From Sphingomonas sp. (GTDB lineage: Bacteria; Pseudomonadota; Alphaproteobacteria; Sphingomonadales; Sphingomonadaceae): a DNA stretch of 64,000 bases. This document shows, piece after piece, positions 1 to 7,637 of this stretch (within the stretch, counting starts at the first letter, position 1; every line of letters begins with the position of its first letter). The translations under genes and the position numbers were made by a program. The notes under the pieces were generated by a model, which ran no database searches, was not told the origin of the DNA, and saw only the letters and a list, made by a program, of their open reading frames with translations. Location of the stretch: the NCBI RefSeq assembly GCF_019635515.1, contig NZ_JAHBZI010000001.1, positions 2,108,001 to 2,172,000 of the forward strand, in the 5' to 3' direction.

Positions 1-265
1 CAGGCTTGCCGCTCGGATGCGAATGCCAATAGCCAACGATCGTCGCCCCGCCTGCCCGCTCTGCCTTCAGCGCGGCGAACAGAGCCGCCGGATCGATCTC
101 GAACATCCGCTCCGGCTGGTCGGCGACATTCGCCGCGACCTGGGCATGTGAAATCTCATCCGCATCGCCGAACAACAGCCCGCACGCCTCGCGCGGATGC
201 GCCTCCCGAGCCGCGCGCTGGATTAGTTCGACAACACACCTTGAAATCCGGACCCGCATAGCCAT
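1..265 (-). CDS. JAMM/MPN-family metalloprotease, partial (C-terminus off window)
   Basis: Reading the minus strand from ATG 263-265 gives an open frame that runs off the left edge. It begins MAMRVRISRCVVELIQRAA, contains EACGLLFG, and reaches GYWHSHPSGKP at the edge. The His-x-His-Pro-Ser-Gly segment is the zinc-binding core of the JAB/MPN (Mov34/PAD-1) family; prokaryotic members remove ubiquitin-like or sulfur-carrier tails, or act on small conjugates. The downstream Asp ligand is outside the window. A second ATG at 257-259 is an alternative start; neither has a strong Shine-Dalgarno. It is divergent from the pseudouridine synthase. The family is well supported, the substrate is unknown. 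Confidence 0.85.
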   Translation of the reverse strand, partial: MAMRVRISRCVVELIQRAAREAHPREACGLLFGDADEISHAQVAANVADQPERMFEIDPAALFAALKAERAGGATIVGYWHSHPSGKP

Positions 266-277
266 CTACGGTAAAAC

Positions 278-1228
278 ATGAATCAGGGGGTTTCCATCGT
301 CGAAGCACGTATCGCGGACGCGGCCGATGGCTGGCGTCTCGATCGCGCGCTCGCGGAAGCGGTGCCCACCTTGTCTCGCGAGCGGATCAAGGCGCTGATC
401 TCGACCGGACAGGTCACCGGCCCGCACGGGCTGATCCGCGACCCCGCCAGGAAATTCCCGGGGGGCAGCCTCTTCACGCTGACCATTCCGGACGCCACGC
501 CGCCGCACAACGAAGCGCAGGATATCGCGCTAAACGTGGTGTTCGAGGACGAGCATCTGATCGTGATCGACAAGCCCGCGGGGCTCGTCGTCCATCCGGC
601 GGCCGGCAATCTCGACGGGACCTTGGTCAACGCTCTGCTCCATCATTGCGCCGGGCAATTGTCCGGCATTGGCGGCGTCGCCCGGCCGGGCATCGTCCAC
701 CGCATCGACAAGGGCACGTCGGGGCTGATGGTCGCGGCGAAGACTGACCCGGCGCATGTCGGGCTGGCGCGCCAGTTCAAGGCGCACAGCATCGATCGGC
801 GCTACAAGGCGATCGTCAACGGCAATGTCCGCACCGAGACCGGGACCGTCAGCGCCTGGCTCGCCCGCTCGCCGGTCAATCGCAAGAAGATCGCAGTTGT
901 CCGGGAAGGGGTTGGAAAGCACGCGATCACCCATTGGCGCCGCGAACACCGCCTTCGGAGTGCGGATCTTATCGAATGCCGCCTGGAAACGGGAAGAACC
1001 CACCAGGTCCGCGTCCACATGGCCTCGATCGGCCATGCACTTTTGGGAGACCCGGTATATGGAGGCTCGAACAAGCATCGGGCCCTTTTGGAAACCTTGA
1101 ATTTCCACCGCCAAGCCTTGCATGCGGCCCATCTCGGGTTCATTCACCCGGTGAAAAGCCACGCTTTGGCGTTCGATAGCGAAATGCCTGCGGATATGCA
1201 GGAACTGTACGCTAACCTCGTCGTATGA
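278..1228 (+). CDS. rluD: 23S rRNA pseudouridine synthase, RluD type
   Basis: A 316-residue RluA-family pseudouridine synthase. An S4 RNA-binding domain occupies about residues 18-65 (WRLDRALAEAVPTLSRERIK), followed by the catalytic domain with the motif HRIDKGTSGL at 141-150; Asp144 is the expected catalytic aspartate. The motif GIVHRIDKGTSGLMV resembles RluD more than RluA or RluC, so modification of helix 69 of 23S rRNA is the likely role. The next gene is rpoH, 53 bases downstream on the same strand, so the two may be co-transcribed. Length is normal for the family. The RluD assignment over other RluA paralogs is an inference from the motif. Confidence 0.9.
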   Translation: MNQGVSIVEARIADAADGWRLDRALAEAVPTLSRERIKALISTGQVTGPHGLIRDPARKFPGGSLFTLTIPDATPPHNEAQDIALNVVFEDEHLIVIDKPAGLVVHPAAGNLDGTLVNALLHHCAGQLSGIGGVARPGIVHRIDKGTSGLMVAAKTDPAHVGLARQFKAHSIDRRYKAIVNGNVRTETGTVSAWLARSPVNRKKIAVVREGVGKHAITHWRREHRLRSADLIECRLETGRTHQVRVHMASIGHALLGDPVYGGSNKHRALLETLNFHRQALHAAHLGFIHPVKSHALAFDSEMPADMQELYANLVV

Positions 1229-1281
1229 ATTGAGAGCGCCTTTCGCCCCCGGGCGACGCGTTCAGAAAGGGAGTTTGGATC

Positions 1282-2187
1282 ATGGCAAACGGCAGCAATG
1301 TCCCAGCGACGATCCCCGCGCTTGGCGGTGAGCAGAGCCTCAACCGCTACCTGTCCGAGATCAAGAAGTTTCCAATCCTGGCGCCCGAGCAGGAATATAT
1401 GCTCGCCAAGCGCTTCCAGGAGCATGGCGACACCGAGGCCGCGGCGCAGCTGGTAACCTCGCATCTGCGCCTCGTGGCGAAGATCGCGATGGGCTATCGC
1501 GGCTATGGCCTGCCGGTCAGCGAGTTGATCTCCGAGGGCAATATCGGCCTGATGCAGGGCGTGAAGAAGTTCGAGCCCGATCGCGGTTTCCGCCTGGCCA
1601 CCTATGCCATGTGGTGGATTCGCGCGAGCATCCAGGAATTCATCCTGCGCTCCTGGTCCCTCGTGAAGATGGGCACCACCGCCGCGCAGAAGAAGCTGTT
1701 CTTCAACCTGCGCCGGATGAAGGCCAAGCTCGATGCGTTCGAGGATGGCGACCTGTCCCCCGAGCATCTCGCCAAGATCGCCACCGATCTGGGCGTAACC
1801 GAGGAGGAAGTGACCTCGATGAACCGCCGCATGGCGATGGGCGGGGATACCTCGCTCAACGTGCCGATGCGCGAGGATGGCGAGAGCCAGTGGCAGGATT
1901 GGCTACAGGACGATGCGCCCTTGCAGGACGCGGTCGTCGCCGATGCCCAGGAAGCCGATGTCCGCCACGAGATGCTGACCTCGGCGATGGACGACCTCAA
2001 CGAGCGCGAGCGGCACATCCTGACCGAGCGGCGTCTGACCGACGATCCCAAGACCCTTGAGGAACTCTCGCAGGTCTATGGCGTATCGCGCGAACGCGTC
2101 CGCCAGATCGAGGTCCGCGCGTTCGAGAAGCTGCAAAAGGCGATGATGCGCCTCACCGGGGAGAGAAGGCTGGTTACGGCGGGCTGA
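1282..2187 (+). CDS. rpoH: RNA polymerase heat-shock sigma factor RpoH (sigma-32)
   Basis: A 301-residue group 3 sigma factor. It carries the RpoH box QKKLFFNLR at residues 136-144, which separates it from RpoD, plus region 2 (RLVAKIAMGYRGYGLP, then RLATYAMWWIRASIQEF) and a region 4 helix-turn-helix (TLEELSQVYGVSRERVRQIE, about 255-275). RpoH directs RNA polymerase to heat-shock promoters of chaperone and protease genes. The ATG is preceded by AAAGGGAG, a good ribosome-binding site. A candidate RpoH target promoter lies in this same window in front of lon (58546-58574). Some alphaproteobacteria carry two rpoH paralogs; which one this is cannot be told here. Confidence 0.97.
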   Translation: MANGSNVPATIPALGGEQSLNRYLSEIKKFPILAPEQEYMLAKRFQEHGDTEAAAQLVTSHLRLVAKIAMGYRGYGLPVSELISEGNIGLMQGVKKFEPDRGFRLATYAMWWIRASIQEFILRSWSLVKMGTTAAQKKLFFNLRRMKAKLDAFEDGDLSPEHLAKIATDLGVTEEEVTSMNRRMAMGGDTSLNVPMREDGESQWQDWLQDDAPLQDAVVADAQEADVRHEMLTSAMDDLNERERHILTERRLTDDPKTLEELSQVYGVSRERVRQIEVRAFEKLQKAMMRLTGERRLVTAG

Positions 2188-2269
2188 CCGGCCCGCCACT
2201 CCATCATGGCACAATCCAGCGGTGACCATGCGGTTGCGATAGGCGGCCCGCTGCGGCAATCGTTCGCGC

Positions 2270-3331
2270 ATGGCTGACAGCATTCGCGACGAGGACCCGA
2301 ACGACCCTGCGCCGCCGTCACCCGGCGCGGCGGAGCCGGACTTGCATATGCACGTCGAAGACGAAGGCACGCCACCGCCGTCGCTGACGCCCGATACCTA
2401 CCCGGTCGCCGATGCTCCCGAGCCCGAAGTCCCGCCGATCCAGATCGCCGCTCCGGCCGATTGGCCCGCGTTCACGCCGCCGCCACTTCCCGGGCCGCTG
2501 GGCGAGCCGCCTCTGCCCGATCTTGAGCCGATTTCGGTGCCTCGGAAGCGGGTTGCGCCGGGGTTTCGCCCGGCCCCGTCACCACCTGCACCGCCTCCGC
2601 TACCGCGGGTCACCAGCCGTCCCACCGTGCCCAAGCGCCGCCGCAAGCCGCTGTGGCGCCGCATTCTGGGATGGGTCATCAAGGCTGTCCTTGTTTTCCT
2701 TTTGCTCTCGATCACGATGGTCGTGGTCTATCGCTTCGTCGGCCCGCCCATCACCTGGACGATGATCGGCGACATCGTCGGCGGGCACGGCGCAACCAAG
2801 CGCTGGATGCCGCTCAGCCGCATCGATCCGAGCATGGCCCGCGCCGCGATCGCCGCCGAGGACGCGCGCTTCTGCGAGCATCATGGCTTCGATTTCAAGG
2901 CAATGGCCGCCGCGGCGGCGCGCAACGCGACGGGCACAAGGATCATCCGCGGCGGCTCCACGATCAGCCAGCAGACCGCGAAGAACGTCTTCCTGTGGCA
3001 AGGCGGAGGCTATTTCCGCAAAGGGCTGGAGGCCTACTTCACCGTCCTGATCGAGAATATCTGGGGCAAGCGGCGGATCATGGAGGTCTACCTCAACGTC
3101 GCCGAGACCGGCATCGGCACCTATGGCGTCAATGCCGGCAGCATGCGCTATTTCAAGCACGACGCCTCGCGGCTGAGCGACAAGGAAGCGGCTCTGATCG
3201 CCGCGGTGCTGCCGCTCCCCAAAAAGCGCGCGGCGATCGATCCTAGGGGTTTCACCCGCCGCTACGGCAATTCGATCAACGCCCGGATCGGCGTGGTCGC
3301 CGGTGACGGGCTCGACGCCTGCCTGCGCTGA
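2270..3331 (+). CDS. mtgA: Monofunctional peptidoglycan glycosyltransferase MtgA with long proline-rich N-terminus
   Basis: A GT51 transglycosylase that polymerises lipid II into glycan strands at the inner membrane. The first 125 or so residues are acidic and proline-rich with no predicted fold, then a basic stretch (PKRRRKPLWRR) and one transmembrane helix at about 132-155. The GT51 domain follows with IAAEDARFCEHHGFDF (catalytic Glu near 197), RGGSTISQQTAKNVFLW and RRIMEVYLNVAETG. MtgA is usually about 230-240 residues; this protein has 353, the extra length being the cytoplasmic tail. No transpeptidase domain follows. It ends exactly where the convergent small membrane-protein gene ends. 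Confidence 0.95.
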   Translation: MADSIRDEDPNDPAPPSPGAAEPDLHMHVEDEGTPPPSLTPDTYPVADAPEPEVPPIQIAAPADWPAFTPPPLPGPLGEPPLPDLEPISVPRKRVAPGFRPAPSPPAPPPLPRVTSRPTVPKRRRKPLWRRILGWVIKAVLVFLLLSITMVVVYRFVGPPITWTMIGDIVGGHGATKRWMPLSRIDPSMARAAIAAEDARFCEHHGFDFKAMAAAAARNATGTRIIRGGSTISQQTAKNVFLWQGGGYFRKGLEAYFTVLIENIWGKRRIMEVYLNVAETGIGTYGVNAGSMRYFKHDASRLSDKEAALIAAVLPLPKKRAAIDPRGFTRRYGNSINARIGVVAGDGLDACLR

Positions 3332-3619
3332 TCAATTCAGCTTCTTGGCGGCATCCCTGGCGGCGTCGCCAACGTCCTTCGCGGCATCGCCCACCTTGCC
3401 GGCGGCCTGGGTGACCGCATCGGTCCTGGCGTTTTCGCGGCTGTTCTGGTTGAACAGATAGACGGCGCCGACCACCACCAGGATCAGGATCGCGAAGCCG
3501 ATCAGGATGCCACCACCGCTGCCACCGCGCTGGACGACCACGGTCTCACCGCCGCCGTCACTTTCGGTCACCCGTTCGGTGATCACACCATCGGTTCGTT
3601 CGGTTACGCGTTCAACCAT
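3332..3619 (-). CDS. Small single-pass membrane protein, hypothetical
   Basis: A 95-residue protein from ATG 3617-3619, chosen because GAGGAG sits seven bases upstream. The acidic, Thr/Glu-rich N-terminus (MVERVTERTDGVITERVTES) is followed by a Gly/Ser-rich hinge, one transmembrane helix (GILIGFAILILVVVGAVYLF) and a C-terminal Ala/Lys amphipathic stretch with repeated VGDAAKD-like steps. This C-terminus is typical of small envelope or stress-associated proteins, but no function can be assigned. It occupies the place where recR often follows ybaB in other bacteria. It is a real gene by ribosome-binding site and composition; its role is unknown. Confidence 0.75.
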   Translation of the reverse strand: MVERVTERTDGVITERVTESDGGGETVVVQRGGSGGGILIGFAILILVVVGAVYLFNQNSRENARTDAVTQAAGKVGDAAKDVGDAARDAAKKLN

Positions 3620-3676
3620 CGAAAAACTCCTCGATTGCACGGCAGCAACCGAGAAGCGGCGGGGATGGTTCCGCGA

Positions 3677-3997
3677 TCAGAACGGAAGTTTGAAGCCCGG
3701 AGGCAGCGGCAGGCCGCTGGTCATCTTGGCCATCGATTCCTGCGAGGCGGCATCCGCCTTGGCGCGGGCATCGTTGAACGCGGCCGCGAGCAGATCCTCC
3801 AGCATCCCCTTCTCGCTCGGGTTGAGCAGCGAATCGTCGATATCCATGCCGATGATCCGACCCTTGGCCGATGCGCGGATCTTGATCAGACCGCCGCCCG
3901 ACTGGCCCTCGACCTCGATCGTATCGAGATTGGCCTGCGCCTTGGTCAGCTCGGCCTGGACGTTCTGCGCCATGGCCATCATCTTCTCGAGATCCAT
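3677..3997 (-). CDS. ybaB: YbaB/EbfC family nucleoid-associated protein
   Basis: A 106-residue protein starting MDLEKMMAMAQNVQAELTKA and containing VEGQSGGGLIKIRASAKGRI, the characteristic core of the YbaB/EbfC family. These small proteins form dimers with a tweezer-like shape that bind DNA and are associated with the nucleoid. The gene follows dnaX with a single base between stop and start, an arrangement conserved across bacteria (dnaX-ybaB-recR). recR itself is not next here. The Met- and Gln-rich helical N-terminus and the GLPLPPGFKLPF C-terminus fit the family in length and layout. Confidence 0.93.
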   Translation of the reverse strand: MDLEKMMAMAQNVQAELTKAQANLDTIEVEGQSGGGLIKIRASAKGRIIGMDIDDSLLNPSEKGMLEDLLAAAFNDARAKADAASQESMAKMTSGLPLPPGFKLPF

Positions 3998-3998
3998 C

Positions 3999-5612
3999 TC
4001 AACTTCCTGTTCTGGTCTTGGTCCAGCCGATCAGCTCGGCATCGGGAAAAGCTTCCATCGCCGCCGCGACCATCGGCGACTGGAGCACCGCTTCGCGCTC
4101 GGCCGCCTCGCTCGACGCCTGCTGCTCACGCAAGGTAGGTTCGGTCGCGCCATCGACAAGCCGCAGCCGCCAATTGACCTTGGTGGTGTCCTTGAGCGCC
4201 GCGGCGAGATCGCGGAGGAAATCGTGCGGCAAGGGCCGCGCCGCGCCGAACTCGGCTTCGGAGCCGTTGAAGCGGACCGGTCGCAGATAATCACGCACCT
4301 GGGTGGCGAGCTGGAGGCGGCGGTTGGCCTCGAGATGCTCCGCCAGCTCGGACATGGTCCCGGGCAGCGCGTTTTCCCTGGGCGCGGCCGAAGCCGCCGG
4401 CGCCGCGCTGACCGCGCCGCTGGCGATCTGCCGCGCGAGATCGCCCGGATCTGGCAATTGCGAGGCGTGGACGACGCGCAGCAGCGCCATCTCGCACGCC
4501 TCGATCGGCAGCGCCGCGCGGGCGACCTCGTCATGCCCCTTGAGCAGCAATTGCCAGAGGCGGTGGAGCATCGGGAAGCTCAGCGCCGCCGCCCAGCGCT
4601 CCAGCGCCTTCAATTCCTCGGCCGATTGCCCGGCGGTCGCCTCGGTGCCGAGCTTGGCCAGAGTCACGCCATGGACGGTCTCAAGCAGCGTCTTGAGCAC
4701 CGCCTGGGGATCGACGCCCATATCATATTGCAGGCGCAGTGCCGCCAGCGCGCCGCCCGCGTCACCGCTCAGCAGCAGGGCGAACAGTTCGCGGATCGCG
4801 CCGCGATCGGACAGGCCCAGCATCTGACGCACCGCATCGGCCCTGACGCCCTCGCCTTCGATCCCCGCATGCGCGATCGCCTGATCGAGGATCGAGAGAC
4901 CATCGCGTGCCGAACCCTCCGCCGCGCGCGCGATCATGCTCAGCGCCTCGGGCTCGGCCTCGACGCCCTCCAGCTCCGAGACCCTGGCGAAATGCGCCGC
5001 CAGCGCCTCCGCCGGAATACGCCGCAGATCGAAGCGCTGGCAGCGCGACAGCACCGTCACCGGCACCTTGTTGACCTCGGTGGTGGCGAACAGGAACTTC
5101 ACATGCGCCGGCGGCTCTTCGAGCGTCTTGAGCAGGCCGTTGAACGCGGCCTTGGACAGCATATGGACTTCGTCGATGATGTAGATCTTGTAGCGCGCCG
5201 ACACCGCCGAATAGCGCGACGCCTCGATGATTTCGCGGATGTCGTCGATGCCGGTATGGCTGGCGGCATCCATCTCGATGACGTCGATATGCCGCCCCTC
5301 GGCAATCGCGACGCACGGCTCGCAGACCCCGCACGGATCGATGGTCGGGCCACCCTGCCCGTCCGGGCCGACGCAATTGAGCGCCTTGGCGATCAGGCGC
5401 GCGGTCGAGGTCTTGCCGACTCCGCGAACCCCGGTGAGCAGGAAGGCATGCGCCAGCCGATCACGCTTGATCGCGTTGCCCAGCGTCGTGACCATCGCAT
5501 CCTGGCCGATCAGCTCGCTGAACGTCTGCGGCCGGTATTTGCGCGCCAGCACGCGGTACGCCTGATCGCGCGGCTGCGGGGGTTCGTCGAGGCCAAGGAG
5601 GGAATCGGACAT
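3999..5612 (-). CDS. dnaX: DNA polymerase III subunit gamma/tau
   Basis: A 537-residue clamp-loader ATPase. Near the N-terminus: Walker A in TGVRGVGKTSTARLIAKALN, a zinc-binding cysteine cluster around CGVCEPCVAI, Walker B/DExx in IIDEVHMLSKAAFNGLLK, TLEEPP and the SRC motif (TVLSRCQRF). The C-terminal third is the tau-specific part that contacts the polymerase core. No run of A or T that would suggest the E. coli type programmed frameshift was seen, so a full-length tau is expected. It is followed at once by ybaB. A 12-bp inverted repeat lies 50-100 bases upstream (5664-5709). Confidence 0.96.
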   Translation of the reverse strand: MSDSLLGLDEPPQPRDQAYRVLARKYRPQTFSELIGQDAMVTTLGNAIKRDRLAHAFLLTGVRGVGKTSTARLIAKALNCVGPDGQGGPTIDPCGVCEPCVAIAEGRHIDVIEMDAASHTGIDDIREIIEASRYSAVSARYKIYIIDEVHMLSKAAFNGLLKTLEEPPAHVKFLFATTEVNKVPVTVLSRCQRFDLRRIPAEALAAHFARVSELEGVEAEPEALSMIARAAEGSARDGLSILDQAIAHAGIEGEGVRADAVRQMLGLSDRGAIRELFALLLSGDAGGALAALRLQYDMGVDPQAVLKTLLETVHGVTLAKLGTEATAGQSAEELKALERWAAALSFPMLHRLWQLLLKGHDEVARAALPIEACEMALLRVVHASQLPDPGDLARQIASGAVSAAPAASAAPRENALPGTMSELAEHLEANRRLQLATQVRDYLRPVRFNGSEAEFGAARPLPHDFLRDLAAALKDTTKVNWRLRLVDGATEPTLREQQASSEAAEREAVLQSPMVAAAMEAFPDAELIGWTKTRTGS

Positions 5613-5663
5613 GTCAGACCGTCCTAGCGCGCGGCGGCGCCTGAGTCGAAGATTCTAGCCGGT

Positions 5664-5709
5664 CCGAATGTTGAGGAAGTTTAGTGTTTTCGCGGCACTC
5701 AACATTCGG
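5664..5709. promoter_or_regulatory. 12-bp perfect inverted repeat upstream of dnaX
   Basis: Arms CCGAATGTTGAG (5664-5675) and CTCAACATTCGG (5698-5709) are exact reverse complements, separated by 22 bases that are AT-rich for this genome (about GAAGTTTAGTGTTTTCGCGG). It lies 52-97 bases before the dnaX start. It could be an operator or a stable hairpin in the dnaX leader RNA. The symmetry is seen directly; the function is not known. Confidence 0.45.
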
Positions 5710-5874
5710 CGGGAGGATCGCCTGCGGAAGATGTAGACGGCCAGTTTTCATGGTTTGTTCCATAGCAGGGCATGGCGATGTAGGACAGCGGCGATTGCGG
5801 CTGGCTCGAACTTCCGGCGCGATTGACGGCAGGGGCGCAATTGGCCGACACTTATGCAAAATGGGGGAAGCGAA

Positions 5875-6285
5875 ATGCAATTTTCCGACCGCCGGCTGCT
5901 GGGACTGACCGCGCTTCGCGTCGCCATCGCCTGCCTGCTCGCCATCCATGGCTGGTATCGCTTCACGCAAGGCGGCGTGACGCCGTTCGGCGAATGGCTG
6001 ACCGGCCAGGGGGTCCCATTCGGACCCGCCGTCGCGGCTGGGGTCACCGGCTGGGAAATCTTGGCGACACCGCTGCTGGCGATCGGCTGGCGCGCGCCGT
6101 GGCTGTGTATGGTGTTTGCGGCGATTTACGCGGCCGGGCTGGTGATGGTGCACTGGCCCGAAGGCTGGTTCGTCGTCGGCGGCGGGCGCAACGGAATGGA
6201 ATATAGCGTGCTGCTGCTGGTTTGCCTGAGCGTGATCGGGTTCACGCATTGGCCGGAGAAGACAGTGATGGCTGGAGCCGAATAG
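5875..6285 (+). CDS. DoxX-like membrane protein
   Basis: A 136-residue protein with four predicted transmembrane helices. The start at 5875 is chosen over an in-frame ATG at 5854 because GGGGGAAG lies just upstream of it. The pattern RVAIACLLAIHGWYRFTQGGVTPFGEWL, a first helix with a small hydrophilic loop and a GxP-type turn, then VTGWEILATPLLAIGW, is that of the DoxX/DoxD family of small inner-membrane proteins, some of which act in thiol or quinone redox reactions. The gene is monocistronic and converges with the 4.5S RNA gene. Family assignment is moderate; the substrate is unknown. Confidence 0.75.
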   Translation: MQFSDRRLLGLTALRVAIACLLAIHGWYRFTQGGVTPFGEWLTGQGVPFGPAVAAGVTGWEILATPLLAIGWRAPWLCMVFAAIYAAGLVMVHWPEGWFVVGGGRNGMEYSVLLLVCLSVIGFTHWPEKTVMAGAE

Positions 6286-6342
6286 CGCCGCGCGTGCGCC
6301 GCCAGATGCTTGCCTTAGCTTGCTAAAATCTCACACAGCGCG

Positions 6343-6437
6343 CGGTGGGAGCCGGAACGACCCGCGGCGAAATCGTTACGGCTGCTTCCTTCCGGATCTG
6401 ACCGGGTTGGCGACGACCACGTCCGCCCGACTCCCGC
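6343..6437 (-). ncRNA. ffs: 4.5S / small signal recognition particle RNA
   Basis: The minus strand contains GGTCAGATCCGGAAGGAAGC, the nearly invariant SRP domain IV loop bound by Ffh. The ends pair: GGGAGUCGG at the 5' side (6435-6427) with CCGGCUCCC at the 3' side (6355-6347), closing a hairpin-shaped RNA of about 95 bases. This is the bacterial short SRP RNA that targets membrane proteins for co-translational insertion. The gene lies on the dnaX side of the chromosome, a common neighbourhood in alphaproteobacteria. The exact ends are estimates, good to a few bases; AGATTTTAG follows the 3' side. Confidence 0.93.
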
Positions 6438-6471
6438 GGCGCATATGGTCGATGCGCTACGCCCGCGCAAG

Positions 6472-6501
6472 AGCGGGCGTGCCGCGAACGGCACGCCCGC
6501 T
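6472..6501 (-). terminator. Strong hairpin after the 92-residue secreted protein gene
   Basis: Arms AGCGGGCGTGCC (6472-6483) and GGCACGCCCGCT (6490-6501) pair perfectly over 12 bp with a six-base loop. It lies directly after the stop codon of the minus-strand gene ending at 6510 and before ffs. There is no clear T tract, so it may work with Rho or serve as an RNA-stabilising hairpin. Confidence 0.6.
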
Positions 6502-6509
6502 TTCATGGC

Positions 6510-6788
6510 TTAGCGCCAGGCGCGCACGCGGCGGCAAACGCGGGTGCTGCGGCCATGATGCCAGCGGCGCGTGCACACCGTGCGCCAATAGGCACGGCGG
6601 CCATGCTTGCGCCAGCCGCGATGGCGATGGCGCTGCTCACGGACGACCACGCGAACCTGGCTGCTCGCGGCAACCGACGCGGCGGTGACGGTCGCAGGGG
6701 CGGCCGGCGCCGATACCGGCGCGGCGCTCGCGGCCGGAGCCAGCAGCATGGCCGCGGCAGCGGCGGCGATCATACCCAATGTCTTCAT
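6510..6788 (-). CDS. Small secreted basic protein, hypothetical
   Basis: A 92-residue protein with a clear Sec signal peptide (MKTLGMIAAAAAAMLLAPAASA), an Ala/Pro/Val-rich spacer, then a strongly basic His/Arg/Trp-rich tail (REQRHRHRGWRKHGRR, then YWRTVCTRRWHHGRSTRVCR). The tail has two cysteines that could form one disulfide. Similar short secreted proteins of unknown role are common in sphingomonads and rhizobia. The gene ends in a strong hairpin. The periplasmic location is inferred from the signal peptide; no function is assigned. Confidence 0.7.
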   Translation of the reverse strand: MKTLGMIAAAAAAMLLAPAASAAPVSAPAAPATVTAASVAASSQVRVVVREQRHRHRGWRKHGRRAYWRTVCTRRWHHGRSTRVCRRVRAWR

Positions 6789-6854
6789 CTCTCATCTCTC
6801 CTGCAGTGCTGATGCCCGCAGCAGCCCAATGATCGAAGGCGTAACGAGTTCCGC

Positions 6855-7265
6855 TCAATCCACGCGTGACGTAACGGATTCTCCGCGCCGCCGCTCCAAT
6901 ACCCGCTCGGCCACGTCGCCGGTGATGCGCAGCGCCTCCAGCTCTATCTCGCTCTTGTTCTCGATTCCCATCACCTCGTCGCGGGCGCCGCGCATCGCGT
7001 GGATCAACTCATCGATCTTGAGATGGAGCGCGACATCGTGCCGCTTCTGCTGGTTGAGCACCATCTGGGTCAGCGTGATCGCCAGTACCGACAGCACCAG
7101 CGTCAGCACCGCGGTCGCGGCATCGCCGAGCGGCAGCAGGAACCAGGCGCCGCAAAACACGATCACCAGGATCAGCGCCATCGGATGGCCGGCGATGTTG
7201 GCGCCCCAATCGGAGAAGCGGCAACCCATATTATACAGCTTTTGGCGGAGGTTAGGCTCGGACAT
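6855..7265 (-). CDS. Low-affinity iron permease family membrane protein
   Basis: A 136-residue protein from ATG 7263-7265 (a TTG nine bases upstream is also in frame). Two transmembrane helices are seen: HPMALILVIVFCGAWFLLPL and ATAVLTLVLSVLAITLTQMV. These are followed by NQQKRHDVALHLKIDELIHA, which matches the layout of the bacterial low-affinity iron permease family (short proteins with GHPxAF near the first helix and an NxQxRDxxALHLKLDELI-type segment). The biochemical role of bacterial members is poorly established. A charged C-terminal helix ends the protein. It is transcribed away from the ferredoxin operon, 39 bases downstream of it. Confidence 0.75.
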   Translation of the reverse strand: MSEPNLRQKLYNMGCRFSDWGANIAGHPMALILVIVFCGAWFLLPLGDAATAVLTLVLSVLAITLTQMVLNQQKRHDVALHLKIDELIHAMRGARDEVMGIENKSEIELEALRITGDVAERVLERRRGESVTSRVD

Positions 7266-7304
7266 CGACGCCAAACGGCTGATGCGGGCGGCTGTTCCGC
7301 CTGT

Positions 7305-7637
7305 TCAGCGCCCCTGCATGTCGCGGTGCTGCGGCGGCATCCGCACGGTGATGCCGTCAAGATCGGGAGTGAGGACGATCTGGCACGCCAGCCGGCTGGT
7401 CCGCGACGCGCCGATCGCCAGATCGAGCATGTCCTCCTCATCCTCGCTGGCCGGGGGCAGCCGCGCGAAATCCTCGGCGGCGATCAGCACATGGCAGGTC
7501 GAACAGGCCATCTGCCCCTCGCAGGTGCCCTCCAGCGGCTGGCCGTCATTCTGCGCGACTTCGAGCAGCCGGTCGCCATCCTTGGCGATGGCATCGCGGG
7601 TGGTACCGTCGGTGGCGATGAAGGTGACGCGGATCAC
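7305..7637 (-). CDS. fdx: 2Fe-2S ferredoxin
   Basis: A 110-residue ferredoxin of the adrenodoxin/ISC type. Cysteines at about 39, 45 and 48 (TCEGQMACSTCHV) and Cys85 (SRLACQIVL) bind the cluster in the C-x5-C-x2-C...C pattern. It starts with GTG at 7635-7637, whose first bases overlap the TGA of the upstream cysteine desulfurase (GTGA), so the two are translationally coupled. It ends MPPQHRDMQGR, a common C-terminus for this type. The likely role is electron supply for Fe-S cluster assembly, with the desulfurases providing sulfur. A longer open frame in the same phase extends into the upstream gene and is not real. Confidence 0.93.
   Translation of the reverse strand: MIRVTFIATDGTTRDAIAKDGDRLLEVAQNDGQPLEGTCEGQMACSTCHVLIAAEDFARLPPASEDEEDMLDLAIGASRTSRLACQIVLTPDLDGITVRMPPQHRDMQGR

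Noticed and set aside
3999..5612. Programmed frameshift in dnaX giving a gamma form
   Set aside because: I looked for an A AAA AAG type slippery run followed by a hairpin in the middle of the gene and saw none.
3507..5627. A 706-residue open frame on the plus strand across dnaX and ybaB
   Set aside because: It is the antisense of well-supported genes with full motif sets. In very GC-rich DNA the complementary frame is often open; its product is low-complexity Arg/Leu/Gln-rich text with no motif.
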